Of a stretch of DNA of 64,000 nt, positions 35,432 through 45,661 are shown in pieces. The notes below the pieces were generated by a model. That model saw only the letters and a program-made list of their open reading frames with translations, had not been told where the DNA came from and searched no databases. The DNA is taken from positions 26,573,667 to 26,637,666 of the forward strand of contig OX424568.1 of the NCBI GenBank assembly GCA_949152475.1, written 5' to 3'. Origin of the DNA: Terebella lapidaria (Eukaryota; Annelida; Polychaeta; Terebellida; Terebellidae). Every line of letters starts with the position of its first letter. The first letter of the stretch is position 1. A program made the position numbers and the translations under genes.

Positions 35432-35819
35432 GGTGTTCTGAACGAAAAGTAATCCATATTAAAACACACACACATGCATATATTGTGTATGAACCTACGA
35501 AATAATCCACGTATTAAAGCAAATTGATATTTTATCCATACGAGAGAGACGCGCGCGAGTGTATCGCGGGCCTCCTTACCTCCATATCGTCAAAGCTAGG
35601 AATGGAAACAAATTTTCATAACCGGTCAATTAAATAAGAAATATCGAAGTCTAATTTTCCAATAAATATATCACGTGTAAATTGTATATGCTTTTACAAA
35701 AAAAAATATTTGGAAAATGATTATATTGCTCAAACCTTTGTAAATAATCTGGAATGACATGTTGTAAATAAGATGTTTAGTCTAAAATTGATGTACAGTG
35801 TAAGAAAAAGAATAAAAAT

Positions 35820-36300
35820 TGGCAACACATGGGTAGTTTCCGTGTTATGCATGAGATGCAGACTCAGTTATGTACACATTTCCTTCAAAGAATCTATTGA
35901 ATGAAAAGCACCCTGTATTCAATATGAAAGAGTCGTGCAATATCAATTTCAGTACTTTATTTGAAGTCCAAACATTGAAAAACGTATACAATTAGAATAC
36001 CAAACATGTATAATACATAATATAAAACATTTAAAATTTCCTAAATCTGCACATAGAACAATTTAAAAAGTCAGTTACTTATTCGAAGAATGATAAATCA
36101 TGAAAGTGTGATATATTATAAAGTATTTTGAAAACACAATCACTTATACATTAGACATTTATAGATACAGTCAAACACCATACATTTATGCAACAACATA
36201 CACCATTTACAATTTTATAAATCTACACAAAGAACAGTTGACATTTAAAAATATTGTACACATTTCACATCTCCAGTTTCTTTACCACCGCGGCCATAGC
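35820..36300 (-). repeat. Repeated 3'-terminal region with poly(A) signals
   Basis: It matches 28,400-28,700 and 38,810-39,290. Minus-strand AATAAA (forward TTTATT at 35,957) sits in an AT-rich context. It lies 5' of gene D's start, so it probably ends the transcript of the upstream neighbour in the array. Confidence 0.5.
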
Positions 36301-36430
36301 GTGGTCCAATCTGGCGTCCCTCTTACATTTCCATTGTCTTCTGGGCAGTCCTGTTGGTGTCGTTGGCGGTGCCTCTGCTACGGCTGCCGCTGTTGCTCAA
36401 ACATCTGTAGATAGTCTGGAATGACATGTG
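36280..36430 (-). other. Possible terminal exon upstream of the poly(A) region
   Basis: After an acceptor-like CATTCCAG (near 36,420) the minus strand holds a GC-richer segment. One frame gives a Pro/Thr-rich stretch, then L-P-R-R-Q-W-K-C-K-R-D-A-R-L-D-H-A-M and ends V-V-K-K-L-E-M-stop. The second copy (39,276-39,420) keeps this frame open with two amino-acid changes and one silent change, while another frame gains a stop in one copy. It is a candidate last exon of an unknown gene. Confidence 0.35.
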
Positions 36431-36584
36431 AGGTACTAGTTTTCGTGTAAAATAGATATTCAGTGTGGAATCGATGTTCAGTGAAAAAAAAAAATGTTGC
36501 AACACATATGTTTGTTCGCTTTTTTTCGCATTACTCATTCACTTCGAAGAGTCCTGTACATTTCCTTCAAAGAATACAAAGCTG

Positions 36585-36886
36585 ACACTTGTCGCATGTT
36601 CTACCAGTGTCAGTCAATAAATGATGTTTTCAATGATTTTAATATTTATAAAATCCTCAGTTTCCTTCGGGAAATTGGGGTATAATTTCATTTTCGACAG
36701 TTTGGCTACAACTCTAGTCAACTCGTTTACTTTTACCATTAATTTTGTAAGTTTTTATCTTTCACTATAAATTATTAATTGTAGAATTTGCGATCTTATC
36801 ATTCTTGATACTACTGTTAAATCCTCGTTTGCCACTGAAATGGCCTTTTTGAGCCCAAAGTGCTGCTAAAGTGCTGCAAAGTGCTG
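36585..36886 (+). mobile_element. 5'-truncated LINE 3' end
   Basis: It starts at GCTGACACTTGTCGCATG, in the last LINE codons, and runs to a degenerate tail (AAAGTGCTGCTAAAGTGCTGC). Its right end coincides with the 2,996-bp duplication junction at 36,887. Only its first ~70 bp were carried into the other duplicate (39,560-39,627). Confidence 0.8.
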
Positions 36887-36889
36887 CAC

Positions 36890-38426
36890 ATGATCGGGTT
36901 TTCTACAGAGCCTATTTCCCACTCTATTGTTTTGTTCCTGTGAAAATTGGGTACAGACGATGTAGTCACACTCTCCAGTATATATTGAATTCACAGTGTT
37001 AATTTTGAGGGGTAAATATGGGGGTACTTACATTTCTTCGACCTCTTGTGGGGGCCATTCAGGGGAGGTATCACATCTATAAAAGGAAGGGATACATGGT
37101 AAAACGTATTTATACAGGGAGATCTTAAATCATTACACAGATCAAAGTTATACTTACGTGGAGGAGGAGGAGAAGGAGGAGGAGGCAAAAATCCTCCTCG
37201 GTGTTATGGGCATAACATGCCCAATCGCCGACCGTTTTGCGGGTGCATGAGGGGTGGGTGGCAGTCTGCTATATGGAAAAAAGCATTAGAATTATGTATC
37301 ACAAATAATATGCAGAGTTTCATTGGGAATGTAGGTGTTATACTCACGATAATCCCCCATCCCCCAGATCCGATGGTCTGAAAGATGCAAACAGAATACG
37401 TACAGTTGGATTGATAATAGAGCGCCCAGAGGGCATCGGTCGGGGTTATGAATCCCTGTTGTTTTTTTTTCCTGACAAAATTTGTATGAAATAAAGTGAG
37501 TGGATTTAAAGACGCGCTGCGGAGATTTGGGAATAATATTGAATCTTCTGATACGCTATGAGCGATATTGTTTGTGCGTCGGGTAAAATCGGGGGAAAAT
37601 GACCACGTGGCATTGTATCCCATAAGGAGTAGGTGATTAAGTCATAGGGCCGTAAAAGTCACTCACGTTTTGTGACATTATTTTACCTGATTTCGTTTTT
37701 CTGAAGATAAACAAACTTTCCCGTCGAATGTTCATGCCAAATTCTGAAAATACTATACGCTCCGATTGACCATACGTAAATTAGAGGAGAAATATCCCAA
37801 GTCCAGATTAATATTATTGACCGGCTTCTCCTACTATTGAGTGAATAAATATCTGTCGTTTCTTGCTCATTTATTCGCCTGCAAACCGCATGTCTGTGGC
37901 CATTACGGTGATTACATTTGCCTGAGAATAACGGGTGTTACATTGGGTCTACACCGTTGGTATAGGTTTCTCTTGCAATTTTAGGTGGTACGTATGGCGT
38001 GCCACATATTTCGTGCCATTGTAGTGTTAAGACCGCAATAACATCATTGTTATAAGCAAAATTATGGCTTAAAAACGCAACCGGAAACACGATCTAAAAA
38101 CTTAGATTGGGGGCACATATGAATATGATAATTTGCACGTTTTTAATTTAGAATAACGTTATTGCGTAACAAAAACGAATTTTGGAAAAATATGTCGGGA
38201 ATTAGTTTTGTACCATCCTTCAGAAACGGCAGGATTTGAGTAAAATTTACCACGTGGCATTGTATGCCCTAAGGACTAGGAGATTACGTCATAAAAACGT
38301 TGTTATTTTTGCCGTGAGGTGAACGAGAGTTCCCAGCCCTATAAGCGCTCATATTACCCCATAAATCCTCAGTAAATCTACTTACGTCTTTTCCTCCTCC
38401 TCTTTTCCTTTCTTTTTCTGATCCAT
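36890..38426 (-). CDS. MDQ-family copy E, exons 1-5, no last exon
   Basis: Exons: 1 38,386-38,426, 2 37,348-37,377, 3 37,158-37,268, 4 37,032-37,076, 5 36,890-36,937. They have the same lengths, splice sites and predicted residues as copy D (exon 3 again codes L-P-P-T-P-H-A-P and M-P-I-T-P-R-R-I). The duplication junction falls 3 nt after exon 5. The donor is therefore GTGCAG instead of GTGAGT, and exon 6 is replaced by LINE-derived sequence. The copy may be dead, may read on into the LINE tail, or, because all internal exons are symmetric, may splice into the downstream copy D exons to make a longer protein. Confidence 0.5.
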
Positions 38427-38809
38427 GGTGTTCTGAACGAAAAGTAATCCATATTAAAACACACACACATGCATATATTGTGTATGAACCCGCGAAATAA
38501 TCCACGTATTAAAGCAAATTGATATTTTATCCATACGAGAGAGACGCGCGCGAGTGTATCGCGGGCCTTCTTACCTCCATCCCGTCAAAGCTACGAATGG
38601 AAACAAATTTTCATAACCGGTCAATTAAATAAGAAGTAGCGAAGTCTAATTTTCCAATAAATAGATCACGTGTAAATAGTATATACTTTTACAAAAAAAA
38701 ATATTTGGAAAATAATTATATTGCTCAAACCTTTGTAAATAATCTGGAATGACATGTTGTAAATAAGATGTTTAGTCTAAAATTGATGTACATTGTAAGA
38801 AAAAAAATA

Positions 38810-39290
38810 AAATTGGCAACACATGGGTAGTTTCCGTGTTATGCATGAGATGCAGACTCAGTTATGTATACATTTCCTTCAAAGAATCCATTGAATGAAA
38901 AACACCCTGTATTCAATATGAAAGAGTCGTGCAATATCAATTTCAGTACTTTATTTGAAATCCAAACATTGAAACACGTATACGATTAGAATACCAAACA
39001 TGTATAATACATAATATAAAACATTTAAAATTTCCTAAATCTGCACATAGAACAATTTAAAAAGTCACTAATTTATTCAAAGAATGATAAATCATGAAAG
39101 TATGATATATTATAAAGTATTTTGAAAACACAATCACTTATACATTAGACATTTATAGATACAGTCAAACACCATACATTTATGCAACAACATACACCAT
39201 TTACAATTTCCTAAATCTACACAAAGAACAGTTGACATTTAAAAATATTGTACACATTTCACATCTTCAGTTTCTTTACCACCGCGGCCA
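38810..39290 (-). repeat. Repeated 3'-terminal region with poly(A) signals
   Basis: This is the second-duplicate partner of 35,820-36,300 with the same AATAAA on the minus strand (forward TTTATT near 38,952). Confidence 0.5.
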
Positions 39291-39665
39291 TAGCGTGGTC
39301 CAGTCTGGCGTCCCTCTTACATTTCCATTGTCTTCTGGGCAGTCCTGTTGGTGTCGTTGGCGGTGCCTCTGCTTTGGCTGCCGCTGTTGCTCAAACATCT
39401 GTAGATAGTCTGGAATGACATGTGAGGTACTAGTTTTCGTGTAAAATAGATATTCAGTGTGGAATCGATGTTCAGTGAAAAAAAATTGTTGCAACACATA
39501 TGTTTGTTCGCTTTTTTTCGCATTACTCGAGTCCTGTACATTTCCTTCAAAGAATACAAAGCTGACACTCGTCGCATGTTCTACCAGTGTCAGTCAATAA
39601 ATGATGTTTTCAATGATTTTAATATTTCATCAGTGCATGTGTTATAGCCAACATCTGGGTTGGGA

Positions 39666-40000
39666 TCAAGCGTTCGCATAATCGTAGAGTTTGGGTGAGG
39701 CACGGGATAGGTTCGTGTTATGATAGGCCAAGTAGTCTTTGTGCCCAACAAATGGAATTACAACCTTAAACATGATTTGTTCATTATTATCGCCGATGTA
39801 GTCTGCACGGCCGTATTGTACTATCCAAGAACGTGGGAGTGCTTCTGGTCCAAGACTGGCTACTTGCTGCGCTATATCGTGATATAGATCATTGGGAAGG
39901 ATATCCTTTGTGATTCGTCCTAAAGCCAAGTCCTGTAAGACTTCATGATGTCGGGCGTGCAGCCAGTGGATGCTATTGCGAGTAGTTGTGATGTAGCGAA
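39666..40000 (-). pseudogene. Envelope-like fragment of a gypsy-type element
   Basis: The minus-strand frame has H-E-V-L-Q-D-L-A-L-G-R-I-T, then I-L-P-N-D-L, a W, and F-K-V-V-I-P-F-V ending near Y-x-x-Y. This order resembles the baculovirus F / gypsy-type envelope family (the amphipathic segment ending in a hydrophobic strand and I-P). It directly follows gag-like sequence on the same strand, so pol has been deleted between them. It is only a fragment with no transmembrane anchor. Moderate confidence, by eye. Confidence 0.4.
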
Positions 40001-40082
40001 TAAGTTTCCAGTTGAGAGGATGTTCAAACGCCTGGCCTCAAGCTCAGCCAAGTATGAAATGGGGGCACGTCGTTGCCTCTAT

Positions 40083-40822
40083 CTTGCCTCCAGGGCTTCC
40101 TTCAACCTTTCATAGTCAGAATTAGATTCTGGCGGAATCTGACAAAAAGCATGCTCTGCTGCTTCACCACGTAGGCTGTTTGTCAGAGGTAATAGCTTTT
40201 CTGTTGGGTCCCACCCACAGGCACTTGGGCCTTCTTGAGCCCAAAGTGTCGATAAACTTTATTCCTTCTTCTTCTTCTTCCCACAAGCACTTGCTAAGAA
40301 CTCGAATGGGGTTACGAAACTCTCCCAACTGTTACTGCCATCAAACATGACTTGTTTTGGCAGCGAGACATATCTGGCACTTCCTGCAGCTTGCTGGCGA
40401 CATGGACTGTTTTCACTGGGTGGTGGATTTCTCCATGTCATGGTACCTAGCAGACAATGTTGCCTCTGTTTCGAGGCATTGTCTGTGCCAGACACCCTCC
40501 ACCTTTTTAACCCTCTCGTGCCATCCACTGTCAGCCTGTTCAAGCCGTATGCGCCACAGGTCTTCCTGTTGTGACATGGTCTCCCTGACACTGACCAATT
40601 CGGCTGAGATGCTGTCGACAGAGGCTGACGCTTCGCTGGTCGTTCGTCTTGCCAGAGCCGCCTGTGCATTTGCCGATTTCTTTCTTCCATTACCTCCCTC
40701 ATTCGGAGTGCAGAGCGGAGCTTTTCTTCCTCAAGGGCAGATTCAGCAGGAACTACCCTGCGCTCGGTTTCCCTCAAGGTTGCTACTGCTTTTTGCAGAC
40801 TTTCCGCTATATCAAGGTCCAT
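40083..40822 (-). pseudogene. Gag-like fragment of a Ty3/gypsy-type element
   Basis: The minus-strand reading has a coiled-coil-like charged N-terminal region, then L-P-K-Q-V-M-F-D-G-S-N-S-W-E-S-F and P-F-E-F-L-A. It continues past a 52-bp LINE insertion with W-D-P-T-E-K-L-L-P-L-T-N-S-L-R-G-E-A-A. This is the typical capsid N-terminal pattern of gypsy Gag (F-D-G-x-x-x-W-x-x-F, G-W, L-x-x-x-L-R-G-x-A). The LINE tail breaks the frame; other damage follows downstream. Confidence 0.6.
40214..40293 (+). mobile_element. 52-bp LINE 3'-tail insertion with TSD
   Basis: The insert is 40,228-40,279 between CCCACAGGCACTTG and CCCACAAGCACTTG. Removing the insert and one repeat restores continuity of the gag-like pattern, confirming the boundaries. 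Confidence 0.9.
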
Positions 40823-40935
40823 TAAATTTTGTACCTTAGTGCCAATGTTCTCTTGGGGTACCTGCGATGGGCCTTGTACAGGATCTGGAGAAAGACTACG
40901 ATTCCTCGGCTGGGAGCTTGCGCCGTGACGACCAG

Positions 40936-41062
40936 GGGCCTATTTCACAAAGAATCTAAATCTACTTTAGCCGACTAAGTTCGGCATTTAGCATGGTAGA
41001 TAGTAGGCTTAATCCTATTTTAGTCGACTAAAGTTGATTTATATTCTTTGTGAAATAGGCCC
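40936..41062. mobile_element. 127-bp MITE with palindromic ends
   Basis: The perfect 20-bp terminal inverted repeats GGCCTATTTCACAAAGAATC-type (GGGCCTATTTCACAAAGAAT and its complement) enclose a partly self-complementary middle (TTTAGTCGACTAAA). There is no coding capacity. Superfamily is not assignable; a short AG direct repeat may flank it. Confidence 0.7.
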
Positions 41063-41592
41063 AGATTATGATTCTGTCTCTGGTCGTGCTCTCGGTGAAG
41101 CACTGCGACTTCGCACGCTCTGCCTTGTGACTCTCTGATCCATGTTTTCTATGCACAATTATTGTCTCTGTAGGAATCTGTAGCTGTATGTGACGAGGGC
41201 AATGTCAATGCTAGTGCCACAGACAAATCTACGCTGGATGGCAGCTATAGTCCATTAATTCTTGTGATCTTCTGAAGTGGCACTCCCAGCAAACAAAACA
41301 TCCACATTGGTGAAGTCTCACATGGGCACATCTGTCCCTGGCATAGCAAATGACACAGCTTAGGTTTATGGGATTCAGGTCTGGGTTATGTCATTTAGAA
41401 GCACAACATGTCTCTTATCCCTTCATCGGTGTTGTCGGCCAGTTCATGTGCATGACACCAATGTTCTTGTTCAGTTATCCCTGACGCAGCGAAGTTGACA
41501 AAACACAGGGGACACTCCTCCCGCAGTTACAAAGTCTGATCGAGTTCAGTGAGTGTACAGTCTCTGCAGCGCAGAGAATTGTGACCTGGCAG

Positions 41593-41720
41593 TTCCACTC
41601 GTGCTTCTTTGCGGTTTTATCATTCTTGATACTACTTTTATATCCTCGTTTGGCACTGGAATGGCCTTCTTGAGTCCAAAGTGCCGTTAAACTTTATTCT
41701 TCTTCTTCCACTCATGCTTC
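41593..41720 (+). mobile_element. 98-bp LINE 3'-tail insertion with TSD
   Basis: The insert is 41,608-41,705 between TTCCACTCGTGCTTC and TTCCACTCATGCTTC. It includes the GCGGTTTTATCATTCTTGAT block, hairpin and tail. Confidence 0.9.
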
Positions 41721-41729
41721 CCGGAAGCA

Positions 41730-41797
41730 CTCAAAGCAGATATAGCCCAATGTGCCGTTAAGCTTTATTTCTTCTTCTTCTTCTCAAAGCAGATATA
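41730..41797 (+). mobile_element. 38-bp LINE 3'-tail insertion with TSD
   Basis: The insert is 41,745-41,782 between perfect 15-bp repeats CTCAAAGCAGATATA. It contains only the distal hairpin arm (GTGCCGTTAAGC) and TTTATTTCTTCTTC. Confidence 0.9.
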
Positions 41798-42059
41798 ATG
41801 TGGGCAGAAACTAAATGCCAGATATCCACGAGTTTTGTCAACTTCTTCACACACAATGCAACACAGTTCAGATATGTCGTCACAAAATCCTTCATCCATT
41901 CGCTGGTAAACGATGAAGCTAGTGGTGTTTTGGCAGCTATCCAATCGGGGTTGGCAGGAACGCGAACAAAGAGCCTGACGACACCAGCGACAACAGCACT
42001 GAAGCGAGCGATGTCTGCAACAATTGGCGCTCTGACAGGAATTTAATCCGGGCGTTATA

Positions 42060-42160
42060 AGTCTGTATCCTGCTTCTGACACTAGTTGTTACGGTCTCAG
42101 ACGCCACTTCTGACACCAGTTGTTACGGTCTCAGATGTCACCTCTGACACCAGTTGTTTT
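42060..42160 (-). repeat. Tandem ~37-bp repeat, possible PBS region
   Basis: About three units contain CTTCTGACACCAGTTGTTACGG. On the minus strand this reads TGGTGTCAGAAGTGG, which resembles the primer-binding region of gypsy-type elements. It lies upstream of the RING/gag relics on that strand. Confidence 0.4.
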
Positions 42161-42319
42161 GAACCCAGGAACGCTCCAGTTCTTGTTGTGGTTGTCGTCT
42201 TTTTGTGTAGGACTATTTGTCATGTTCTCACTGTTGTTTTTCTGACACCAGGTGCATTTTAAACAGGCTGCATCAAACCATTTGTAACGCAGATGAACAA
42301 AACTTAAGCTGCAGTTCAT

Positions 42320-43325
42320 CCAATGTTGTATTCTGTAAAGTCCACGAAATGTTCACAAATATCATGTATGCACACAATTGAATACATGTATCTTCGGAAG
42401 CTTAGTATATCTCGTAGAACTAAGAAACTTTTAAATCTTGTAAAAAAAATTGTAAAATCTCTCCGAACTCGATTCCTACTCTCCTCGAGCTTGAATACTT
42501 TCCTGAGCCCTAGCAGTTGATAACCTTTACTATGTTTCGCAATACTTGCACTTGATAATCTTTGAGACAGGCTGGATATGGATGTACCTGATGACCTCAG
42601 TGTCTGGATTGTACTAAGTAACCCCCATGATTCGCCCTCAATTACCCCATTCTATGCACCCAATGACATATTAGTACCTGTTAACCTATATCAACCCCAT
42701 GACCCTAGCATAGAATTCCTGGTGGCTAGCCATAAAGCAAACATGGAAACTATACTTAGTGACCTTCAAATAAATGTGCCGAGATGAACCCTCTGATAAG
42801 GTACTAGATGGCCCCTGAGTCTGACCCACTTACATAAATTGTATCCAGCTTGGTGATATATGACCTTCCTGTGGCCATTCTGGAGTTTGATAGTCTTTTA
42901 ACAGTCTTACAAATATTATGCAGGTTTATATGTGGTCTATCTGTATGCTGAGAACAGACTGCACATATATATGGTACTACTGGACTAATTATAAACTTCC
43001 TAAGCAACATAAGTGTCTACACATTGCTATATAGATATTTCTATATATTTCTAGTAACCATTAGCAATAACATGATTAACCAATATGTGCTAGTCACCAT
43101 ATTGATCTAGCAGCATGCTGCCACCTAGTAGGCATTTATAACATCCCAGCTGAGAGGTGCCACCTGCTGAATGGCTTCGGAGTTAAAACAGCCAGCTGGA
43201 TTAAAAACCCCACAATGTATATATTTAGTTTATGGGGGTTTATAAAGGAGTTACACAGAGTATTTGATTTTGTAGGATTGTAAACAGGGGGGGGGGGTTA
43301 AGTTGGGCTATTACGGACCGTATCA
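42320..43325. other. No gene recognised
   Basis: A 69-codon plus frame (42,578-42,787) has no known domain. A run of G occurs at 43,289. The remainder looks intergenic. Confidence 0.35.
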
Positions 43326-43329
43326 ATAA

Positions 43330-44945
43330 GTTATCATGTTGTTTTGCGCATCATGTTGTCTTCCATTGCGCTCGTCCCCGTGGGGGTCCGGGGAAGAATA
43401 GGCCCCCAGTACTCCTGCTTGTCGTAAGAGGCGACTAAAAGGAGCAACCTGTTGGCCGTTGGTTGCAGCCTGTGATGGTGGCAGACGGGATCCTGGTGGT
43501 TGAAACAAACCACTTTGGCCCTTATTTCACGACTTGCCCCATGTTGGTACCCAAGCATCTTTCAATCACTCATTCTCATTCTTCAATTCTCTCATAGTCT
43601 TCATTTACATCTACTTCACCTGTGTCATTATTTGCTTTTTGACTTTCTAGAAGCGGTATCCAACATGTGAAGGCGGTGGCACAGTAGAAAGTCTCTACCG
43701 AACAATCCAGCCTATAATGTTGTTTTCAAACCTAAGTGTGTTCGTCTGTTTGAATCCAGGCCAAATGCGATACCAACCTCTGGTATTCGCATGAAACATC
43801 TATTGGCGGATTTAAACATTGACTTGAACACAATAGCCGAGTCAAAAATTTCGAAGGTTCCACCATGGGAATTGAAAACTCCCATAACTGACTTCTCTCT
43901 CAGGATTGGGAAGAAGTCTACCATCAACCCTTTGGATTTTCACAGTAGTTTTAGTGATGTTCAGTTAAATTATCCACATTTTAAGTTTATGTATACTGAT
44001 GGTTCTAAGGATGGTAATAAAGTAGGCTGTGCGGCTGTCACCTCAGGGAGAACCTACAAATAACGTCTCCCTGATGTGTGTTCAGTGTACACAGCTGAAC
44101 TGAAAGCAATACTATTAGCACTGTCCCATATCCGCCGGTCCGGAGAACTGGGTTTTGTCATTTGTTCAGATACTCTATCAGCCTCCAAGCTATAGAGAAT
44201 CGTAATATCGACCATACCCTACTTTTAGATGTTCTAACTGAACATCAACGTATTTTTCAAATGCATAAAATTGTAGTATTTTGTTGGGTACCCAATCATG
44301 TGGACATTCCTGGGAATGAGCGTGCCGACAAGGCTGCCAGGGCAGCTCTTGATCTGGACGTCACATTTTCCAGGGTGCCACATTCTGATTTCAAGCTGCT
44401 CATCCACACGTACTTGTACGCAGAATGGCAGTCATTCTGGGATGAACAGGTTGATAACAAATTACACAAAGTCAAACCAACGCTCGGTTGTTGTACCCCA
44501 ATAAACGAAATGTCCAGGCGTGATCAACTGGTCATGTCACGAGCTCGGATAGGACATACATACCTTACTCAGGGTTACCCCTGTGTGTGTGCCCTGTCAA
44601 GAGTGGCTGACATGTCCTGATACATTGTCAAGATTTGGCTGACACTCGTCGTTTGTTTTATGAGTGTCAGTCAATATATGATGTTTTCAGTGATATCAAT
44701 ATTGATAAAATCCTCAATTTCCTTCGGGAAATTGGGGTATATATCTATTGTTGGACATACAATTCTAGTCAACTCGTTTGAGTCTAGATCTGGTCATCAA
44801 TATGTTCACAATTAATCTTAGGGTTTCACTGTTCACTGCAATTTTTTAATTGTAGAACTTGCGGTTTTATCATTCTTGATACTACTTTTATATCCTTGTT
44901 TGGCACTGAAATGGCCTTCTTGAATCTAAAGTGCCGTTAAACTTG
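43330..44945 (+). mobile_element. LINE with 5' end and 3' end, middle deleted
   Basis: 43,350-43,540 carries the motif GCTTGTCGTAAGAGGCGACT with GGGGTCCGGGG. I associate this with the 5' ends of molluscan non-LTR elements. From about 43,700 it joins the region just before RNase H and continues through the 3' untranslated region to 44,945. ORF1 and the reverse transcriptase are missing. The RNase H part has a stop (K-stop after G-R-T-Y) and a frameshift near 44,165. The tail lacks the TTC repeats. Confidence 0.65.
44162..44620 (+). pseudogene. LINE RNase H, C-terminal half, broken
   Basis: The frame encodes V-F-C-W-V-P-N-H-V-D-I-P-G-N-E-R-A-D-K-A-A, the end of the RNase H fold. It is separated by stop and frame change from the F-M-Y-T-D-G-S-K-D-G start at 43,985-44,015. 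About 25 bp (encoding the L-L-R-G-E-E segment) are missing near 44,577 relative to the intact copy. Confidence 0.8.
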
Positions 44946-44949
44946 TTTG

Positions 44950-45300
44950 AGTCGGTGTCACTGCTGGCGGACGTTAAATCAGTCCCCGAGGATACCATCA
45001 ACTCAGTAGACTTCTGGCTTGTGATTGGGTACTTTTGTACTTGTCATGTATCTATTCCATAGGGTTAGTTTCGGATTTTAAAATTGTTTTCATAGGTTGT
45101 TGGGCAGTTGTATACTAGTTCCATCAGGTGTACAGTAGAAACAACTACATTTAACACACTGTCTGCCCCTGATGACGCCAGTGTGTCTTTGGATAAACTA
45201 TTTGGTTGGGCTTTTTTTTATTGCAAAATGTTGTATTTTACGTTTCTTATTGGCATCATCAAAATCTGATTGTATAGGCGGTAATAGATTGATACTTACA
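44950..45300 (+). repeat. Dispersed ~350-bp repeat, copy 1
   Basis: It starts GTCACTGCTGGCGGACGTTA and ends ATTGTATAGGCGGTAATAG. It matches 55,485-55,750 (same strand, 5'-truncated) and 62,280-62,630 (inverted). Best-conserved core: GTCTGCCCCTGATGACGCCA. There is no coding capacity. It is a SINE or MITE of unknown class. Confidence 0.6.
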
Positions 45301-45414
45301 TTTCTTCTTCTTCTTCCATTGCGCTCATTCTCATACGCCAAACGGTTTCCGTCCCGCTCATATCTTCGCGCATCATGCAGTTCAGTACCAAATTATATTT
45401 TAGCCAAGCCTTCT

Positions 45415-45642
45415 TGTTACGTTTGCAGCCATGTTTGACGACGGATTTATCCCACCTGTTAGTCCGATTCTTCATCTGATGAAACAAGATAACAGCTTTG
45501 TTGACACATTTATTCCATCAGGATTCATTTCAGGTTACTATCAAGTTTGGCGCCAACCGGAACAGGAAGTAAATCACACAAGAGAAAACTAGATAGTATT
45601 TAGCAAAGAACACACATGTAACGTACATGTTTATACTTAACA
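45415..45642 (-). repeat. Copia LTR (3' LTR)
   Basis: It is a 228-bp repeat that starts TGTTAC and ends TAACA in plus orientation. It is identical to 49,658-49,886 except for one inserted base. A purine tract (minus strand AAGGGGGAG, 45,643-45,651) adjoins it, as expected for the plus-strand primer. Confidence 0.95.
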
Positions 45643-45661
45643 CTCCCCCTTAAACATTACT

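Larger units (their letters stand above)
33891..36647. repeat. About 3-kb tandem duplication, copy 1 (carries gene D)
   Basis: It is repeated almost identically at 36,887-39,627, offset 2,996 bp, falling to about 2,980 bp after small indels. The duplicated unit includes exons 1-5 of the MDQ gene, its upstream region and the poly(A)-signal-bearing segment of the next transcript. Confidence 0.9.
36887..39627. repeat. About 3-kb tandem duplication, copy 2 (carries gene E)
   Basis: It is near-identical to 33,891-36,647. Differences include two fewer T at a homopolymer near 37,463 and scattered substitutions. Confidence 0.9.
41550..42010 (-). pseudogene. RING-type zinc-finger coding relic
   Basis: Read on the minus strand and skipping two LINE-tail insertions, the frame gives C-C-I-V-C-E-E-V-D, then F-C-P-H-Y-I-C-F-E-C, then C-R-D-C. 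That fits C-x2-C...C-x-H-x2-C-x2-C...C-x2-C, a RING-like arrangement. It lies between a repeated segment at 42,065 and the gag-like region on the same strand. It may belong to the same element or to an unrelated TRIM-like gene. It is non-functional because of the insertions. Confidence 0.45.

Noticed and set aside
40347..40839. Plus-strand open frames of 75 and 160 codons
   Set aside because: They are antisense to the gag-like region, which has recognisable capsid motifs on the minus strand.
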